The notes under the pieces: model-generated
Told to the model about the DNA's origin: nothing
Databases searched by the model: none
Seen by the model: the letters and a program-made list of their open reading frames with translations, nothing else
Origin: CAZFGK01 sp964518635
GTDB lineage: Bacteria > Zixibacteria > MSB-5A5 > GN15 > FEB-12
Reading direction: 5' to 3'
Assembly (NCBI GenBank): GCA_964518635.1
Contig: CAZFGK010000004.1
Coordinates: 75,924-139,923, forward strand
DNA length: 64,000 nt
Position numbers and translations under genes: made by a program
Part shown: in pieces, positions 9,193 through 18,188 of the stretch
How the letters are laid out: every line of letters begins with the position of its first letter
How positions within the stretch are numbered: the first letter of the stretch is position 1

Positions 9193-10155
9193 TTATCCTT
9201 CTGCGAACGGACCCATACGACGATACTTCCTGAGCCGTTCTTCAAGAAGCTGTTCGATCGGAATCTGTTGTAATTCGTCAAAGGCAGCGAGGACTGACTC
9301 ACGTAGACTCTCAGCTGCCTGCTTCGGGTCGTTGTGCGCTCCGCCCGGTGGTTCCGGAATGATACCATCAACAATGCCGAGGCGAACCAGATCAGTAGAT
9401 GTCGGCTTCAGTTGCTCGGCTGCTTCAGGGGCTTTGGCTGCATCTCGCCAGAGAATAGCGGCACATCCCTCAGGAGAAATGACAGAATACCAGGCATACT
9501 CCATCATCAGGACTCGATCTCCGACTCCAATCCCGAGCGCGCCGCCGGATGCCCCTTCCCCGATAATTACGCAGACAATCGGGACCGTGATTTCGAACAT
9601 GACCTGAATATTCTTGGCGATTGCCTCGGCCTGACCCCGCTCTTCGGCACCAATGCCGGGATAGGCACCGGGAGTATCAATCAGGCACAAAATGGGAAGC
9701 CGGAATTTCTCGGCGAGATAGAATGCTCTTCGTGCTTTGCGATATCCTTCCGGATTCGCCATCCCGAAATTTCGGTAGAGTTTCTGTTTGGTATCTCTCC
9801 CCTTTTGCTGGCCGACTAAAACCAGCGGCTGGTCATTCAACTTGCCAAGCCCGCAGATCATCGCCCGATCCTCCTGAAATCCACGGTCACCATGAATCTC
9901 AATGAAATCGGACAGGAGATATTCAGCGTAATCGAGGGTATAGGGACGTTTCGGATGACGAGAGAGCTGGACTCGCTGCCAGCGAGAGAGATTTGAATAA
10001 ATATCAGTACGGAGTTTATCGAGTTTCTTTTCGAGAGACGCAATCTCGCCATCAAGCTGGAGTTTCTCACCAACTGAAAATTCCCGCATGTCGGAGATCT
10101 TCTTTTGAAGTTCCGCTATCGGTCGTTCGAAATCGAGAAAGACACTTTCACTCAT
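9193..10155 (-). CDS. accA: Acetyl-CoA carboxylase carboxyltransferase subunit alpha
   Basis: Transfers the carboxyl group from carboxybiotin to acetyl-CoA with AccD, the first step of fatty-acid synthesis. 320 residues from the ATG at 10155 (MSESVFLDFERPI); an in-frame TTG at 10197 would abut the upstream gene's stop and is less likely. Family motifs: SRHPKRPYTLDY, IHGDRGFQEDRAMICGLG, the oxyanion/active region GAYPGIGAEERGQAEAIA and IGEGASGGALGIGVGDRVLMMEYAWYSVISPEGCA. accD is not in the window, and accB and accC lie at separate loci (36 kb and 31 kb). Confidence 0.96.
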   Translation of the reverse strand: MSESVFLDFERPIAELQKKISDMREFSVGEKLQLDGEIASLEKKLDKLRTDIYSNLSRWQRVQLSRHPKRPYTLDYAEYLLSDFIEIHGDRGFQEDRAMICGLGKLNDQPLVLVGQQKGRDTKQKLYRNFGMANPEGYRKARRAFYLAEKFRLPILCLIDTPGAYPGIGAEERGQAEAIAKNIQVMFEITVPIVCVIIGEGASGGALGIGVGDRVLMMEYAWYSVISPEGCAAILWRDAAKAPEAAEQLKPTSTDLVRLGIVDGIIPEPPGGAHNDPKQAAESLRESVLAAFDELQQIPIEQLLEERLRKYRRMGPFAEG

Positions 10156-10197
10156 GTTGATTCTTTCGAAGATCTCATCGCCACTCCGGCAACGCAA

Positions 10198-11310
10198 TCA
10201 GGGGGTCTGAGTTTTCGAGTTTCGCATTCGCGAACCTCGCCTTCGCCCCAGACGCTGACGGGTAAACATAAAAAAGCTCAGCCAGATCACCAACAGAAAA
10301 AGGGAGAGGGCGGCGATAAGTGTGGTACGGTCAAGAGTATAGGCCAGAAGCGCAAATCCTGAGAAGATAGCCGAAACGAGCCAGAAAATCCACACCGTGG
10401 TTTGAGGCGAAAGTCCGGCACGTGTCAGCAGATGAAAAATGTGCATCCGATCCGCTTGCCAGATCGGCTGACCGGCGGCTATCCGACGGGTGATTGAGGA
10501 AAGAGTCTCTATGATCGGCACCCCCAGCACAATAAGCGGAAGGAACAAGGCAGTTGCTGTAGAGCTTTTCAACGGCAAGATCAGTGAGATTACGGCAAGA
10601 AGAAGCCCGATCAGATACGCACCGCTGTTGCCAAGGAACGCTCGTGCCGGGTGATGATTGTACAGGAGAAAGGTCGCAAGAAAGCCGACCAGTATTGCCG
10701 CAAGAATTGCCCCAACCGGGCTGCCGTGCCGAAGACTCACGACCACCAGAACCATTGCCGCCGGGAGGGATACTCCGCAGGCGAGTCCATCGAGACCGTC
10801 GATCAGGTTGATTGCATTGGTGAGCACCACCACCCAAAGAACTGTCACCAGAAGACTGAGATTCCCCAATGAGACAATTCCGAGAATCGGCAACTCTATT
10901 GGGTCTATTCTGAACCCACCGGCATACAGAATCAGGCCGGCGAGAAGCTGACAGAGAAATTTGATCCAACTCGGCAGACCGCGTCGATCATCCAGAAGTC
11001 CAATGGCGAGCATCAGGAGTGATGCACCAGCAATGGCGAAGAGTTGTACTGCTGTCAATGCCCCTCGCCCGGTGGCGAGAAACTCGCGAACTACTCCCGG
11101 TTGGATAAAAAGCAGCAGCAGCGACGTGATCAACACCAGACCGAGCAGAATGCCGCCGATGGGAGGAGTAGGAACGGTGTGACGTTTTCTGTTGTCCGGT
11201 CTATCAAGCCATCCGGATCGGATCGCCTGACGAATTGCGAACGGTGCGCAGAAAAACGTTAGAGCTGCACTCAACGCAAAACTGATAGCAATGCAGAGAA
11301 CGTCTGTCAT
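10198..11310 (-). CDS. Undecaprenyl-phosphate sugar-1-phosphate transferase, WecA/MraY family
   Basis: Integral membrane glycosyl-1-phosphate transferase (GT family 4, PNPT superfamily) that starts lipid-linked glycan assembly on undecaprenyl phosphate. 370 residues, about eleven helices. Diagnostic loops are DNRKRHTVPTPPIGG, NAINLIDGLDGLACG (catalytic Asp pair region), FLGNSGAYLIG and the WecA-type substrate loop near RMHIFHLLTRAGLS (MraY would have a different His loop). The donor is probably UDP-GlcNAc or a related sugar, which the sequence cannot fix. It lies 3 nt after the GT2 gene and directly before accA. Confidence 0.88.
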   Translation of the reverse strand: MTDVLCIAISFALSAALTFFCAPFAIRQAIRSGWLDRPDNRKRHTVPTPPIGGILLGLVLITSLLLLFIQPGVVREFLATGRGALTAVQLFAIAGASLLMLAIGLLDDRRGLPSWIKFLCQLLAGLILYAGGFRIDPIELPILGIVSLGNLSLLVTVLWVVVLTNAINLIDGLDGLACGVSLPAAMVLVVVSLRHGSPVGAILAAILVGFLATFLLYNHHPARAFLGNSGAYLIGLLLAVISLILPLKSSTATALFLPLIVLGVPIIETLSSITRRIAAGQPIWQADRMHIFHLLTRAGLSPQTTVWIFWLVSAIFSGFALLAYTLDRTTLIAALSLFLLVIWLSFFMFTRQRLGRRRGSRMRNSKTQTP

Positions 11311-11313
11311 GCC

Positions 11314-12195
11314 TTATCCGTCCAGTTCGATTCTGTTGCGCCGAAGCCCGAGCATGAGGAACATCATAACGAAAAAGAAGTGGAGCCAGATCGCTGGTAC
11401 GAGAAAGAACTGACTGCCGAGACCGGGGCGATGCTTGAGAAAATAGAGCGCAAGAGCGGCATGATGACGTTGCTCTCGATTGAGTGAGGAAGCGCGACTT
11501 CCCTCCTGCCAGGAATGGATTGCACCTGCATCAGGGACGAACCAGTTGACTCCACCTGCATCTACTGATCGCTTCGACAGATCGGTATCCTCCATATAGA
11601 GAAAAAACCTCGGGTCGAAGCCACCAAGTGTGCGGAAAAATGATGTACGAACCAGCAGCGCAGTGCCGGCAATGGCCGGGACGATGCGAGGAGTGGGACT
11701 ATCACCGAGGGTATAGACATTTTCAGATCTGCCCAGTAAGGAACGAATGATCGAACCTCTGGAAGCAAACAGGTTGAGCACTGTCGGAAAATTTCTGCAG
11801 CTCGGATGAAATGCACCTCCAGGGAGTCGCAATCGCGGAACGAACAAGCCGTCTTTCTTCTGTCCCCTCGCGAAGGCATGCAGTCGAACCAACATCCCGG
11901 CATCCAGAACAAGATCAGGGTTCTGAAAAAAAAGCCACTCCCCTCTCGCTTCATTCCCTCCCTGATTTGCAGCAGACCCGAAGCCGGTGTTCTCCTGATT
12001 TCTCACGAGCCGAATCGCTGGGTATTCGCAAACAATCTCAAGCGAACGGTCGGTAGACTGATTATCAACGACAATGATCTCATAGGAAAGATCGCCGATT
12101 GCCGGAGGAATCGAATCAAGAGACGTTTTCAGATGTTTCTCGGAGTTGTAGGAAACGAGAATAATCGAAATATCGAGAGCTTGTACTTCGGGCAC
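11314..12195 (-). CDS. Glycosyltransferase family 2, rhamnosyltransferase-like
   Basis: About 293 residues from a GTG at 12195, 5 nt after the previous stop; the frame extends upstream to 12351 but that part lies within the DPM1-like gene and looks non-homologous. GT-A features: ISIILVSYNS, EIIVVDNQSTDRS, NTGFGSAANQGG, a FFQNPDLVLD metal-site equivalent, and ARFFLYMEDTDLSKR-like 'FDPRFFLYMEDTDL'. This is the pattern of WbbL-type rhamnosyltransferases. A single C-terminal hydrophobic helix suggests membrane anchoring. It sits between the WecA-like and DPM1-like genes, so it plausibly adds a sugar to the lipid-linked glycan. Confidence 0.85.
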   Translation of the reverse strand: MPEVQALDISIILVSYNSEKHLKTSLDSIPPAIGDLSYEIIVVDNQSTDRSLEIVCEYPAIRLVRNQENTGFGSAANQGGNEARGEWLFFQNPDLVLDAGMLVRLHAFARGQKKDGLFVPRLRLPGGAFHPSCRNFPTVLNLFASRGSIIRSLLGRSENVYTLGDSPTPRIVPAIAGTALLVRTSFFRTLGGFDPRFFLYMEDTDLSKRSVDAGGVNWFVPDAGAIHSWQEGSRASSLNREQRHHAALALYFLKHRPGLGSQFFLVPAIWLHFFFVMMFLMLGLRRNRIELDG

Positions 12196-12200
12196 GGCTG

Positions 12201-12929
12201 TCAGCCGAGTTTGCCGAACATCGCTTTGATACGCAATGCCCAGACCATCCACATCGCTTCGCGCATGATCTTCTTGGACATCTTTGAATTTCCCGCGATA
12301 CGATCCACAAAGACAATCGGGATTTCCTTGATTCTGAATTTCTTGAGCCATGCCCGCATCGACATTTCGATTTGAAAGGCATAGCCGGTAGAGCGAACAG
12401 CATCAAGATCAATGGCTTCGAGGACTTCCCGTCGAAAACATTTGAACCCACCGGTCGCATCCCGAAGCGGCAGGCCGGTCACATAGCGGGTGTAGACATT
12501 CGCGTAGTAGGAGAGAAGCAGCCGTTCCATCGGCCAGTTGATCACATTCACGCCGGTGATATAGCGAGATCCAAGGACCAGGTCATAGTTCTGAATCTCA
12601 CGCATGAAATCGCGCAGATATTCCGGACCATGTGAGAAATCGGCATCCATCTCAAAGATGTAATCATACTTTCGCTCGATTGCCCATTTGAATCCGGCGA
12701 TATATGCCCGACCAAGACCCTCTTTTTTTTCACGATGCAACACATTCACTTTATCGATGCTCGCGACCAACTTGTCGGCAATCTGCCCCGTTCCATCCGG
12801 TGAATTGTCGTCGACAATCAAAACATGAATGCGGGGATCCATCGGCAGGACCGCATGGACAATCTTTTCAATGTTCTCTTTTTCATTGTAGGTCGGGAAA
12901 ATGATGAGGGCACGTTGGGTACTGGTCAT
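12201..12929 (-). CDS. Polyprenol monophosphomannose synthase-like glycosyltransferase
   Basis: 242 residues of the DPM1/Ppm1 type: FPTYNEKENIEKI, LIVDDNSPDGTGQIAD, EGLGRAYIAGFKWA, the DxD motif in FEMDADFSHGPEYL, LGSRYITGVNV and DATGGFKCFRREVLE. Such enzymes transfer a hexose (usually mannose or glucose) from a nucleotide sugar to polyprenyl phosphate on the cytoplasmic face, giving a donor for extracytoplasmic glycosylation. No C-terminal membrane domain is present. It overlaps the YfhO-type gene by 4 nt, which could encode a user of the lipid-linked sugar. Confidence 0.9.
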   Translation of the reverse strand: MTSTQRALIIFPTYNEKENIEKIVHAVLPMDPRIHVLIVDDNSPDGTGQIADKLVASIDKVNVLHREKKEGLGRAYIAGFKWAIERKYDYIFEMDADFSHGPEYLRDFMREIQNYDLVLGSRYITGVNVINWPMERLLLSYYANVYTRYVTGLPLRDATGGFKCFRREVLEAIDLDAVRSTGYAFQIEMSMRAWLKKFRIKEIPIVFVDRIAGNSKMSKKIMREAMWMVWALRIKAMFGKLG

Positions 12930-15340
12930 GAGGAGGTTGTCACAGCTTTCTGTCTTCTATCGAGTACAAATCCGAAGGCAAGCAGACCAGCAATCAGACA
13001 TCCGCTGATCCAGGTGAACAGGACACCCTGAGCAAATCGTGGTGAAACGAATTGATATTTGACTTCTTTCGTTCCGGCTGGAATCGCGACCGCGCGGAAT
13101 GTACCGTAGGCACGGAGCAACTCCGCTGGTTTCCCGTCGACGGTCACCAGCCAGGCATCGAACCAGTTGTCAGTAGTTACCAGCAGACAAGAAGTGCTCG
13201 TGTTCACTCGTACTGTAATCGAATCAAAATCATACGAGCCAAACCAGGCAGAATCGGACGGACTGAGTGGCTGAACTTGTTGTCCGGGCTCTTTTTCAAG
13301 AAGCACTTTCCGTCGGAGATCATCCTGACCAGAACGTACACGCGGATAGATCTCTGCCCGATTTGGAATAACTTCATATGAATCTGCAAGGAAAACGCGC
13401 GGGAGTGCATTCGGATTGAGTGCAATGTCTGCGTTCCCGACTCGTTGAACAACTGTCACTGGTTGCGGTCCAAAATAATCAGCGGGAAGTTGCTGACCCG
13501 AAGGAAGCAGGAGATATTTTACGCCACAAAGATTCAGCAAATGCGGATTTTGAATTTCAGGCATGCCAATCCCGCCCAGAAGATCATCATACCAGCGAAG
13601 CTGGTTGCCGTGATACCCTGCAGGGGTGGCGATCCCCGCATGAGGTAAATGACTATCGGCTGCACCACGAGTCGAGCGAAAATCTATCGCCCGATCATTC
13701 CCGGCGATTCGCGACAATGCCTGAGTCGGTGCATCAATTGTCTGAAAAGCAGAGGACGCTTGTGTGGTCAAAAAACGACCGTTGAAGCGAAGCCCGTCGA
13801 CCATTGGCAGCAGACAAAGTGCACCGGCAATCAGCGATGGATTCGCAGATTTACGAAGCAGCCACAATAGTCCGAAGGCAACAGCAACAAGGAAGAATGC
13901 GATCCATGCACCACTACTGATGGCCGGGAGATTTGCATAGGCGACATCCAGTTTCGTCATCCCCTGCTGCAATTGGACGGTGGTGATATCAGAATAGAAA
14001 ATCGAGGTCCAGAAGTCTATCATCCCCTTCCCCGCAACAGTGAACAGCAAAGCGAGGAGGAAATATGCAGCTGGAATAATCATTAGCAGACGGCTGAGAA
14101 GTGAATTTTCTTTTTCACTGTTTCGTGAGAGCAACCGCTCGATCCCCATTGCTGCAAGCAGCGCCATTGAAAAAGAAAAGAGGTACATGATCATGGATGG
14201 CGCACGAAGTGATTTCACATTGGGGATGAAATTGAAGAACAGCCCATAAAATGGAGTGCTCGCCCCGAGCGCATAGATCAGTGTTACCAACGCCATACCG
14301 AGAAGGAACCAACTCTCCGGTCGTCTCCAGCAGAGAATGCCGAGGATCGCGATGGCAAAGGCAACAACGGTGGTAGACTCGGAGTTGTCTTTGAATGCAT
14401 TTTTTCCCCAGTAATAGGTCTGGGTATTTTCGCTCGACGTTCCGCTGAATTCAGGAATGACGAGTGAAAACGCTTCTTCAGCATGCATCGACCATGAGGT
14501 CGACCACTCCCACCCCTTTTTCGTATCAGCACGAGGTGAGAATTCCTTGGTGTAAATATAACCGGGCAGAAACTGCATCGCGGCAAGCCCAAGGCCGAGC
14601 ACGACCCCCATCACTCCGCCGAGTGCAGGAAAAATTGCTGAGAGAACATTTTGCTGACGTACGCGCTGAATGAGACGGAAGAGCACGAACGCGCCGGTCG
14701 CCCAGAGGGCATAGTATGCCATCTGAATGTGCGGAGTGAGCATGATGAAACCGATCACCAGTCCGAGCATCGCCCCCCCATGCCACCATCTGCCGGTAAA
14801 AATCCGGTCCGCACTCATGATCGCCAACGGAAACCAGGCGGTGACAAACATCTTTCCGTCATGCCAGGGAGCGACTAGTGAAATCAGATATGGAGCATAC
14901 ATGTAAGCAGCCGCGGCAAAAAGTGAAGCGGCGACTGAGAGCTTGAATTGTCGTGCACAGAGATACATGAACAATCCGGCAAGGACCACATGTAAAACCA
15001 GATTCAGACTGAGCGCGTGCCAGAGATCTCCGGCTTGACGCATGATGACTGAGACGGGATAAAAAATGTCGCCAAAAAATGACTCGATGTACGGCATCCC
15101 GCCGAAGATATACGGATTCCAGTGGGCGGAGACATCACCGAGGGTGACATGATCACGGAGCCAGGTACGAAAGAAGAATCCGGCTTGAAGGAAGTCTCCA
15201 CTCAGGATCGCTTCACCACCAAAAACCACCGCACGAAAGAAGACCAGAACGCCAAACAAGAGAGCTGCAAGTCCGACTGGAGCCAACCAGTTTGGTTCGG
15301 CAAGAGTGACAGCAGCTTTCTTTGGAGATGGTGCTTTCAT
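12926..15340 (-). CDS. Large YfhO-family membrane protein
   Basis: 804 residues with a dozen or more hydrophobic helices in the first two thirds and an extracytoplasmic C-terminal part closing with a last helix (FTWISGCLIAGLLAFGFVL). The N-terminal helix followed by GDFLQAGFFFRTWLRDHV and NPYIFGGMPYIESF resembles the YfhO/GT-C polyprenyl-sugar-dependent glycosyltransferases. The soluble end includes TDNWFDAWLVTVDGKPAELLRAYGTFRAVAIPAG, typical of YfhO C-termini. It overlaps both neighbours by 4 nt and probably uses the lipid-linked sugar made by the DPM1-like enzyme; the acceptor is unknown. Confidence 0.8.
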   Translation of the reverse strand: MKAPSPKKAAVTLAEPNWLAPVGLAALLFGVLVFFRAVVFGGEAILSGDFLQAGFFFRTWLRDHVTLGDVSAHWNPYIFGGMPYIESFFGDIFYPVSVIMRQAGDLWHALSLNLVLHVVLAGLFMYLCARQFKLSVAASLFAAAAYMYAPYLISLVAPWHDGKMFVTAWFPLAIMSADRIFTGRWWHGGAMLGLVIGFIMLTPHIQMAYYALWATGAFVLFRLIQRVRQQNVLSAIFPALGGVMGVVLGLGLAAMQFLPGYIYTKEFSPRADTKKGWEWSTSWSMHAEEAFSLVIPEFSGTSSENTQTYYWGKNAFKDNSESTTVVAFAIAILGILCWRRPESWFLLGMALVTLIYALGASTPFYGLFFNFIPNVKSLRAPSMIMYLFSFSMALLAAMGIERLLSRNSEKENSLLSRLLMIIPAAYFLLALLFTVAGKGMIDFWTSIFYSDITTVQLQQGMTKLDVAYANLPAISSGAWIAFFLVAVAFGLLWLLRKSANPSLIAGALCLLPMVDGLRFNGRFLTTQASSAFQTIDAPTQALSRIAGNDRAIDFRSTRGAADSHLPHAGIATPAGYHGNQLRWYDDLLGGIGMPEIQNPHLLNLCGVKYLLLPSGQQLPADYFGPQPVTVVQRVGNADIALNPNALPRVFLADSYEVIPNRAEIYPRVRSGQDDLRRKVLLEKEPGQQVQPLSPSDSAWFGSYDFDSITVRVNTSTSCLLVTTDNWFDAWLVTVDGKPAELLRAYGTFRAVAIPAGTKEVKYQFVSPRFAQGVLFTWISGCLIAGLLAFGFVLDRRQKAVTTSS

Positions 15341-16311
15341 GGTGCTGCTTTCTCGTGGGGCTTTTGAGAGGCCTGATCAGGAAAGGACAATCGAAATGCG
15401 ATAGCTGTCACCAGAAGCTCGGCGACAATCGACCAGAGTCGACCAGCGATGGCGATTCCCGGAGCAAGAGGGCCAACAAAGGGCGCAAGGGCTGTGCTCA
15501 GCACCAGCTCCCGCGTGCCAAGACCGCCGGGGGAAAAGATCGCGAGGTAGCCGATCTGGTAGGCAAGGATGAACGCTCCGACCACCGGCAGGACCGGAAT
15601 GTCAGCAGTGGGAACAAGAGCGCGAACAAAAATCCAAAAAGAGAATCCATATAACAGCCAAGCAAGAAGATACCCCGCGAATACTTTGGCAGCAACCCCC
15701 CGTTGCAGGGTGAGTGAAATTGGCTCACGCCCGAAGCGGCTCACGACAAAGTTGTAGACCGAGGTAAGTACTGTCGGTCGGATGACAAACAGAGCCACAG
15801 TGGCAAGGGTGGAGATTGTTCCGATGAGCATCGGCGGGCCAATAACAGCCCACTTCTCCGGTGAGATCACCCTCGGTTCGAGATAGACTGCTACCACACT
15901 TCCCAGGCAGGCCGCCGGAAAGCCAAGAAAAGTCGCAATCCCCCACGATGCGACCGACATAATCTTTGGAATTCCCAGTCGGTCGGTGAAATGAATCATG
16001 CTCACCACCTGCCAGATTCGACCGGGGAGATAGCGACCAAGATTCGAGATGTAGGCGATTTTGAAGCCATGAGCGAGTGAGACCGGATGCCCCAGTCCGG
16101 CGATCAGCCAACACCAGACAACGCTCATTCCGACAAGAGTCGTCAGTTGTGCGACGATGGAGGTGATTGCCAGCGTCCAGTCGATTTTCCAGTCGTAGGA
16201 GACGAATCCATCCCATGATTTTGAAAATTCCCTGCCAACAAGAAAGAGAACGACCGCAGTAAGCAGGATTTTGAGAGTGGTGATCAGCCAGGGAGGGAGT
16301 TTTGAAATCAC
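15337..16311 (-). CDS. Lysylphosphatidylglycerol synthetase transmembrane-like protein (UPF0104)
   Basis: 324 residues, about eight membrane helices, matching the flippase-like LPG_synthase_TM family: AHGFKIAYISNLGRYLPGRIWQV in the N-terminal part and AFILAYQIGYLAIFSPGGLGTRELVL near the C-terminus are hallmark segments. The aminoacyltransferase domain of MprF is absent, so lysyl-lipid synthesis is not implied. In glycan clusters such proteins are suspected lipid or glycolipid translocases. Coupled to the YfhO-type gene by a 4-nt overlap. Confidence 0.8.
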   Translation of the reverse strand: MISKLPPWLITTLKILLTAVVLFLVGREFSKSWDGFVSYDWKIDWTLAITSIVAQLTTLVGMSVVWCWLIAGLGHPVSLAHGFKIAYISNLGRYLPGRIWQVVSMIHFTDRLGIPKIMSVASWGIATFLGFPAACLGSVVAVYLEPRVISPEKWAVIGPPMLIGTISTLATVALFVIRPTVLTSVYNFVVSRFGREPISLTLQRGVAAKVFAGYLLAWLLYGFSFWIFVRALVPTADIPVLPVVGAFILAYQIGYLAIFSPGGLGTRELVLSTALAPFVGPLAPGIAIAGRLWSIVAELLVTAIAFRLSFPDQASQKPHEKAAP

Positions 16312-16338
16312 AATCGAACACTGCCCTCCGGCGACCGA

Positions 16339-17301
16339 CTATGAATCTTCCCGGTCGTGAAGCCGGGCTTCGAGGCGGCGATGTTGTCTTCGAAGGTCGG
16401 TCAATTCTTCCCGAATAGCAGTCTGCCCCTCTGAGAGAAAGCCGAGCAGAAAGAGTGACATTCCAACACCGACTAGGAGCAGGACGAGATAGAGAAAGGC
16501 ACGATCACCATGGCCGAGGACATACCGCTGGTATGCAGCGTACAGTCCGACCACCAGAGCCAAGAGCAAGAATACTAGTCCCACATAGCCGAAATACAAC
16601 AACGGCTTGCGCAAAAAGGTAAGCTGGAATTTGACCGCCAGCATGTCGAGCACACCAACCGGAATTCTCCAGATCGAGAATTTGCTCTCTCCCCAGGTCC
16701 GATCATGCAGAGTCACTTTTTCTTCAGCGACGCGATATCCTTCATTCGCAGCGAGTACGACTAAATAGCGATGCCAGTCTTGACGGAGAAAAATCCGTTC
16801 GACAATCTCTCGCTTAAATGCTTTCACCGAATTCAGATCATGCACCTGCAGATCAAAAATCCAGCGGGATAGGCCGTTGTAAATCTGGGAGACGAAATTC
16901 TTCTTGTACTTCCCCTGTTTCCATCCGGTCACAATATCCGCACGGTCATCGATAATCGGTTGAACCAATTTTGGTATCTCGGCGGGCAGATACTGCAAGT
17001 CAGCGGGATAGAAGACATAGATCGAGCCATGGGCATTATCGAATCCGGTCTGTAACGCCTCAGTAAGTCCACGGTTGCGCAGGTGACGGACTACCCGAAC
17101 CCAGGGATTCGCTGCCGATTCCCGGAGAATCGCAGTATGGGTATTATCGGAGGAGCCATCGTCGATATAGAGCAGCTCGGCATCGAGCCCGGCCTCTGTA
17201 CGCATCTGGCCAAACTGACGTACAAATTCGGCGATATTCCCCTCTTCGTTGTAGGCGGGGACTATGACTGTGACGCGTGGCTTTGGGGGCTGAGTTGTCA
17301 T
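16339..17301 (-). CDS. GtrB/ArnC-like family 2 glycosyltransferase with C-terminal membrane domain
   Basis: 320 residues. Soluble GT-A domain: VIVPAYNEEGNIAEF, LLYIDDGSSDNTHT, RNRGLTEALQTGFDNA, an F/Y-P-A-D-L-Q metal-site variant (VFYPADLQYLP), VTGWKQGKYKKNFVSQIYNGL. Two membrane helices follow (FGYVGLVFLLLALVVGLYAAY and FLYLVLLLVGVGMSLFLLGFL), and a short cytoplasmic tail rich in R/E. This is the architecture of polyprenyl-phosphate sugar transferases. It starts the run of envelope glycan genes downstream of the amidase. Confidence 0.87.
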   Translation of the reverse strand: MTTQPPKPRVTVIVPAYNEEGNIAEFVRQFGQMRTEAGLDAELLYIDDGSSDNTHTAILRESAANPWVRVVRHLRNRGLTEALQTGFDNAHGSIYVFYPADLQYLPAEIPKLVQPIIDDRADIVTGWKQGKYKKNFVSQIYNGLSRWIFDLQVHDLNSVKAFKREIVERIFLRQDWHRYLVVLAANEGYRVAEEKVTLHDRTWGESKFSIWRIPVGVLDMLAVKFQLTFLRKPLLYFGYVGLVFLLLALVVGLYAAYQRYVLGHGDRAFLYLVLLLVGVGMSLFLLGFLSEGQTAIREELTDLRRQHRRLEARLHDREDS

Positions 17302-17385
17302 CTGGCGGTAGAATAAGTTCTTGAGTGCAACCTGTCAGCTTGAAAGAAATCGGACAGGTCGTCAATCAATCGAGCAGATTTGAAA

Positions 17386-18060
17386 CTATGAGTCAGTTTT
17401 AAGATTCCAGTCGGCTGAACTTCCACCCTCTGTATACTCAACTGAATGGAGAGTCGTTCCAGATGGGTCAATCACTCGACTGCTCCCACCAAAGTTGTTG
17501 GTGCCGTCATCGCCGACGGCATTGACACCGATGACCGTCACGCCAAGCTCTACCGCCCTTTCGGCAAGGAGTCGTTCCCAGTCGGCAATACGGACCTTTG
17601 GCCACGCTGCTGAGATCACCACGAAATCGGGCTTCAGTGACTTGAGTCGAATGAAATAGTCGGGAAAGCGCAGATCGTAACAGATCGCAACGCCGATTCG
17701 CCCAAGGTCGGTCTCAAACAGACCGGGTTCTGCTCCGGGTTTGTAGACTGCTGTCTCGTTCATTCCCGGGAAGAGGTTGTTCTTGTTATAGAAGTGCGTG
17801 ATATCCCCGTGCAGGTAATAGAGCCGATTGAAGTACTGTCCGTTTTCGAACACTGGGGTCCCGACAATCACACGCACAGTCGATGAACGAAGCGGATCAA
17901 GGAGCTGATCGACTGAAGGAATCTCGCGTGCGATATACAAGCAGCCGGTTGTTGCCAGCTCTGGAAAGATCAGCAGATCAACCCCATCCCGTTCGGCGGC
18001 ATGCAGATGTGCGACCAGATCATGATCGTGAACAGATTTTTGCAGCAGACGAATTCTCAT
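17386..18060 (-). CDS. Nitrilase-superfamily carbon-nitrogen hydrolase
   Basis: 224 residues, a little short for the family (about 250-270). The Glu-Lys-Cys catalytic triad is visible: Glu in LLIFPELATTG, Lys in HFYNKNNLFPGMNE and Cys in GVAICYDLRFPDYF. The closest general type is omega-amidase/deaminated glutathione amidase, but substrate cannot be fixed. The ATG at 18060 has GAGGAG about 6 nt upstream. Lies upstream of the GT2 gene with an 84-nt gap. Confidence 0.87.
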   Translation of the reverse strand: MRIRLLQKSVHDHDLVAHLHAAERDGVDLLIFPELATTGCLYIAREIPSVDQLLDPLRSSTVRVIVGTPVFENGQYFNRLYYLHGDITHFYNKNNLFPGMNETAVYKPGAEPGLFETDLGRIGVAICYDLRFPDYFIRLKSLKPDFVVISAAWPKVRIADWERLLAERAVELGVTVIGVNAVGDDGTNNFGGSSRVIDPSGTTLHSVEYTEGGSSADWNLKTDS

Positions 18061-18188
18061 CCTTGGCTCCTCTATGCTGAGGATATCGTATTGCTCCTCT
18101 CGACGCCAGATGATATATTTTCATGAAATTCCACAGACAGCAGAGTGTCCCTGAGTCCATGAATTTCACATTGGGAAGGGTTCAAAGA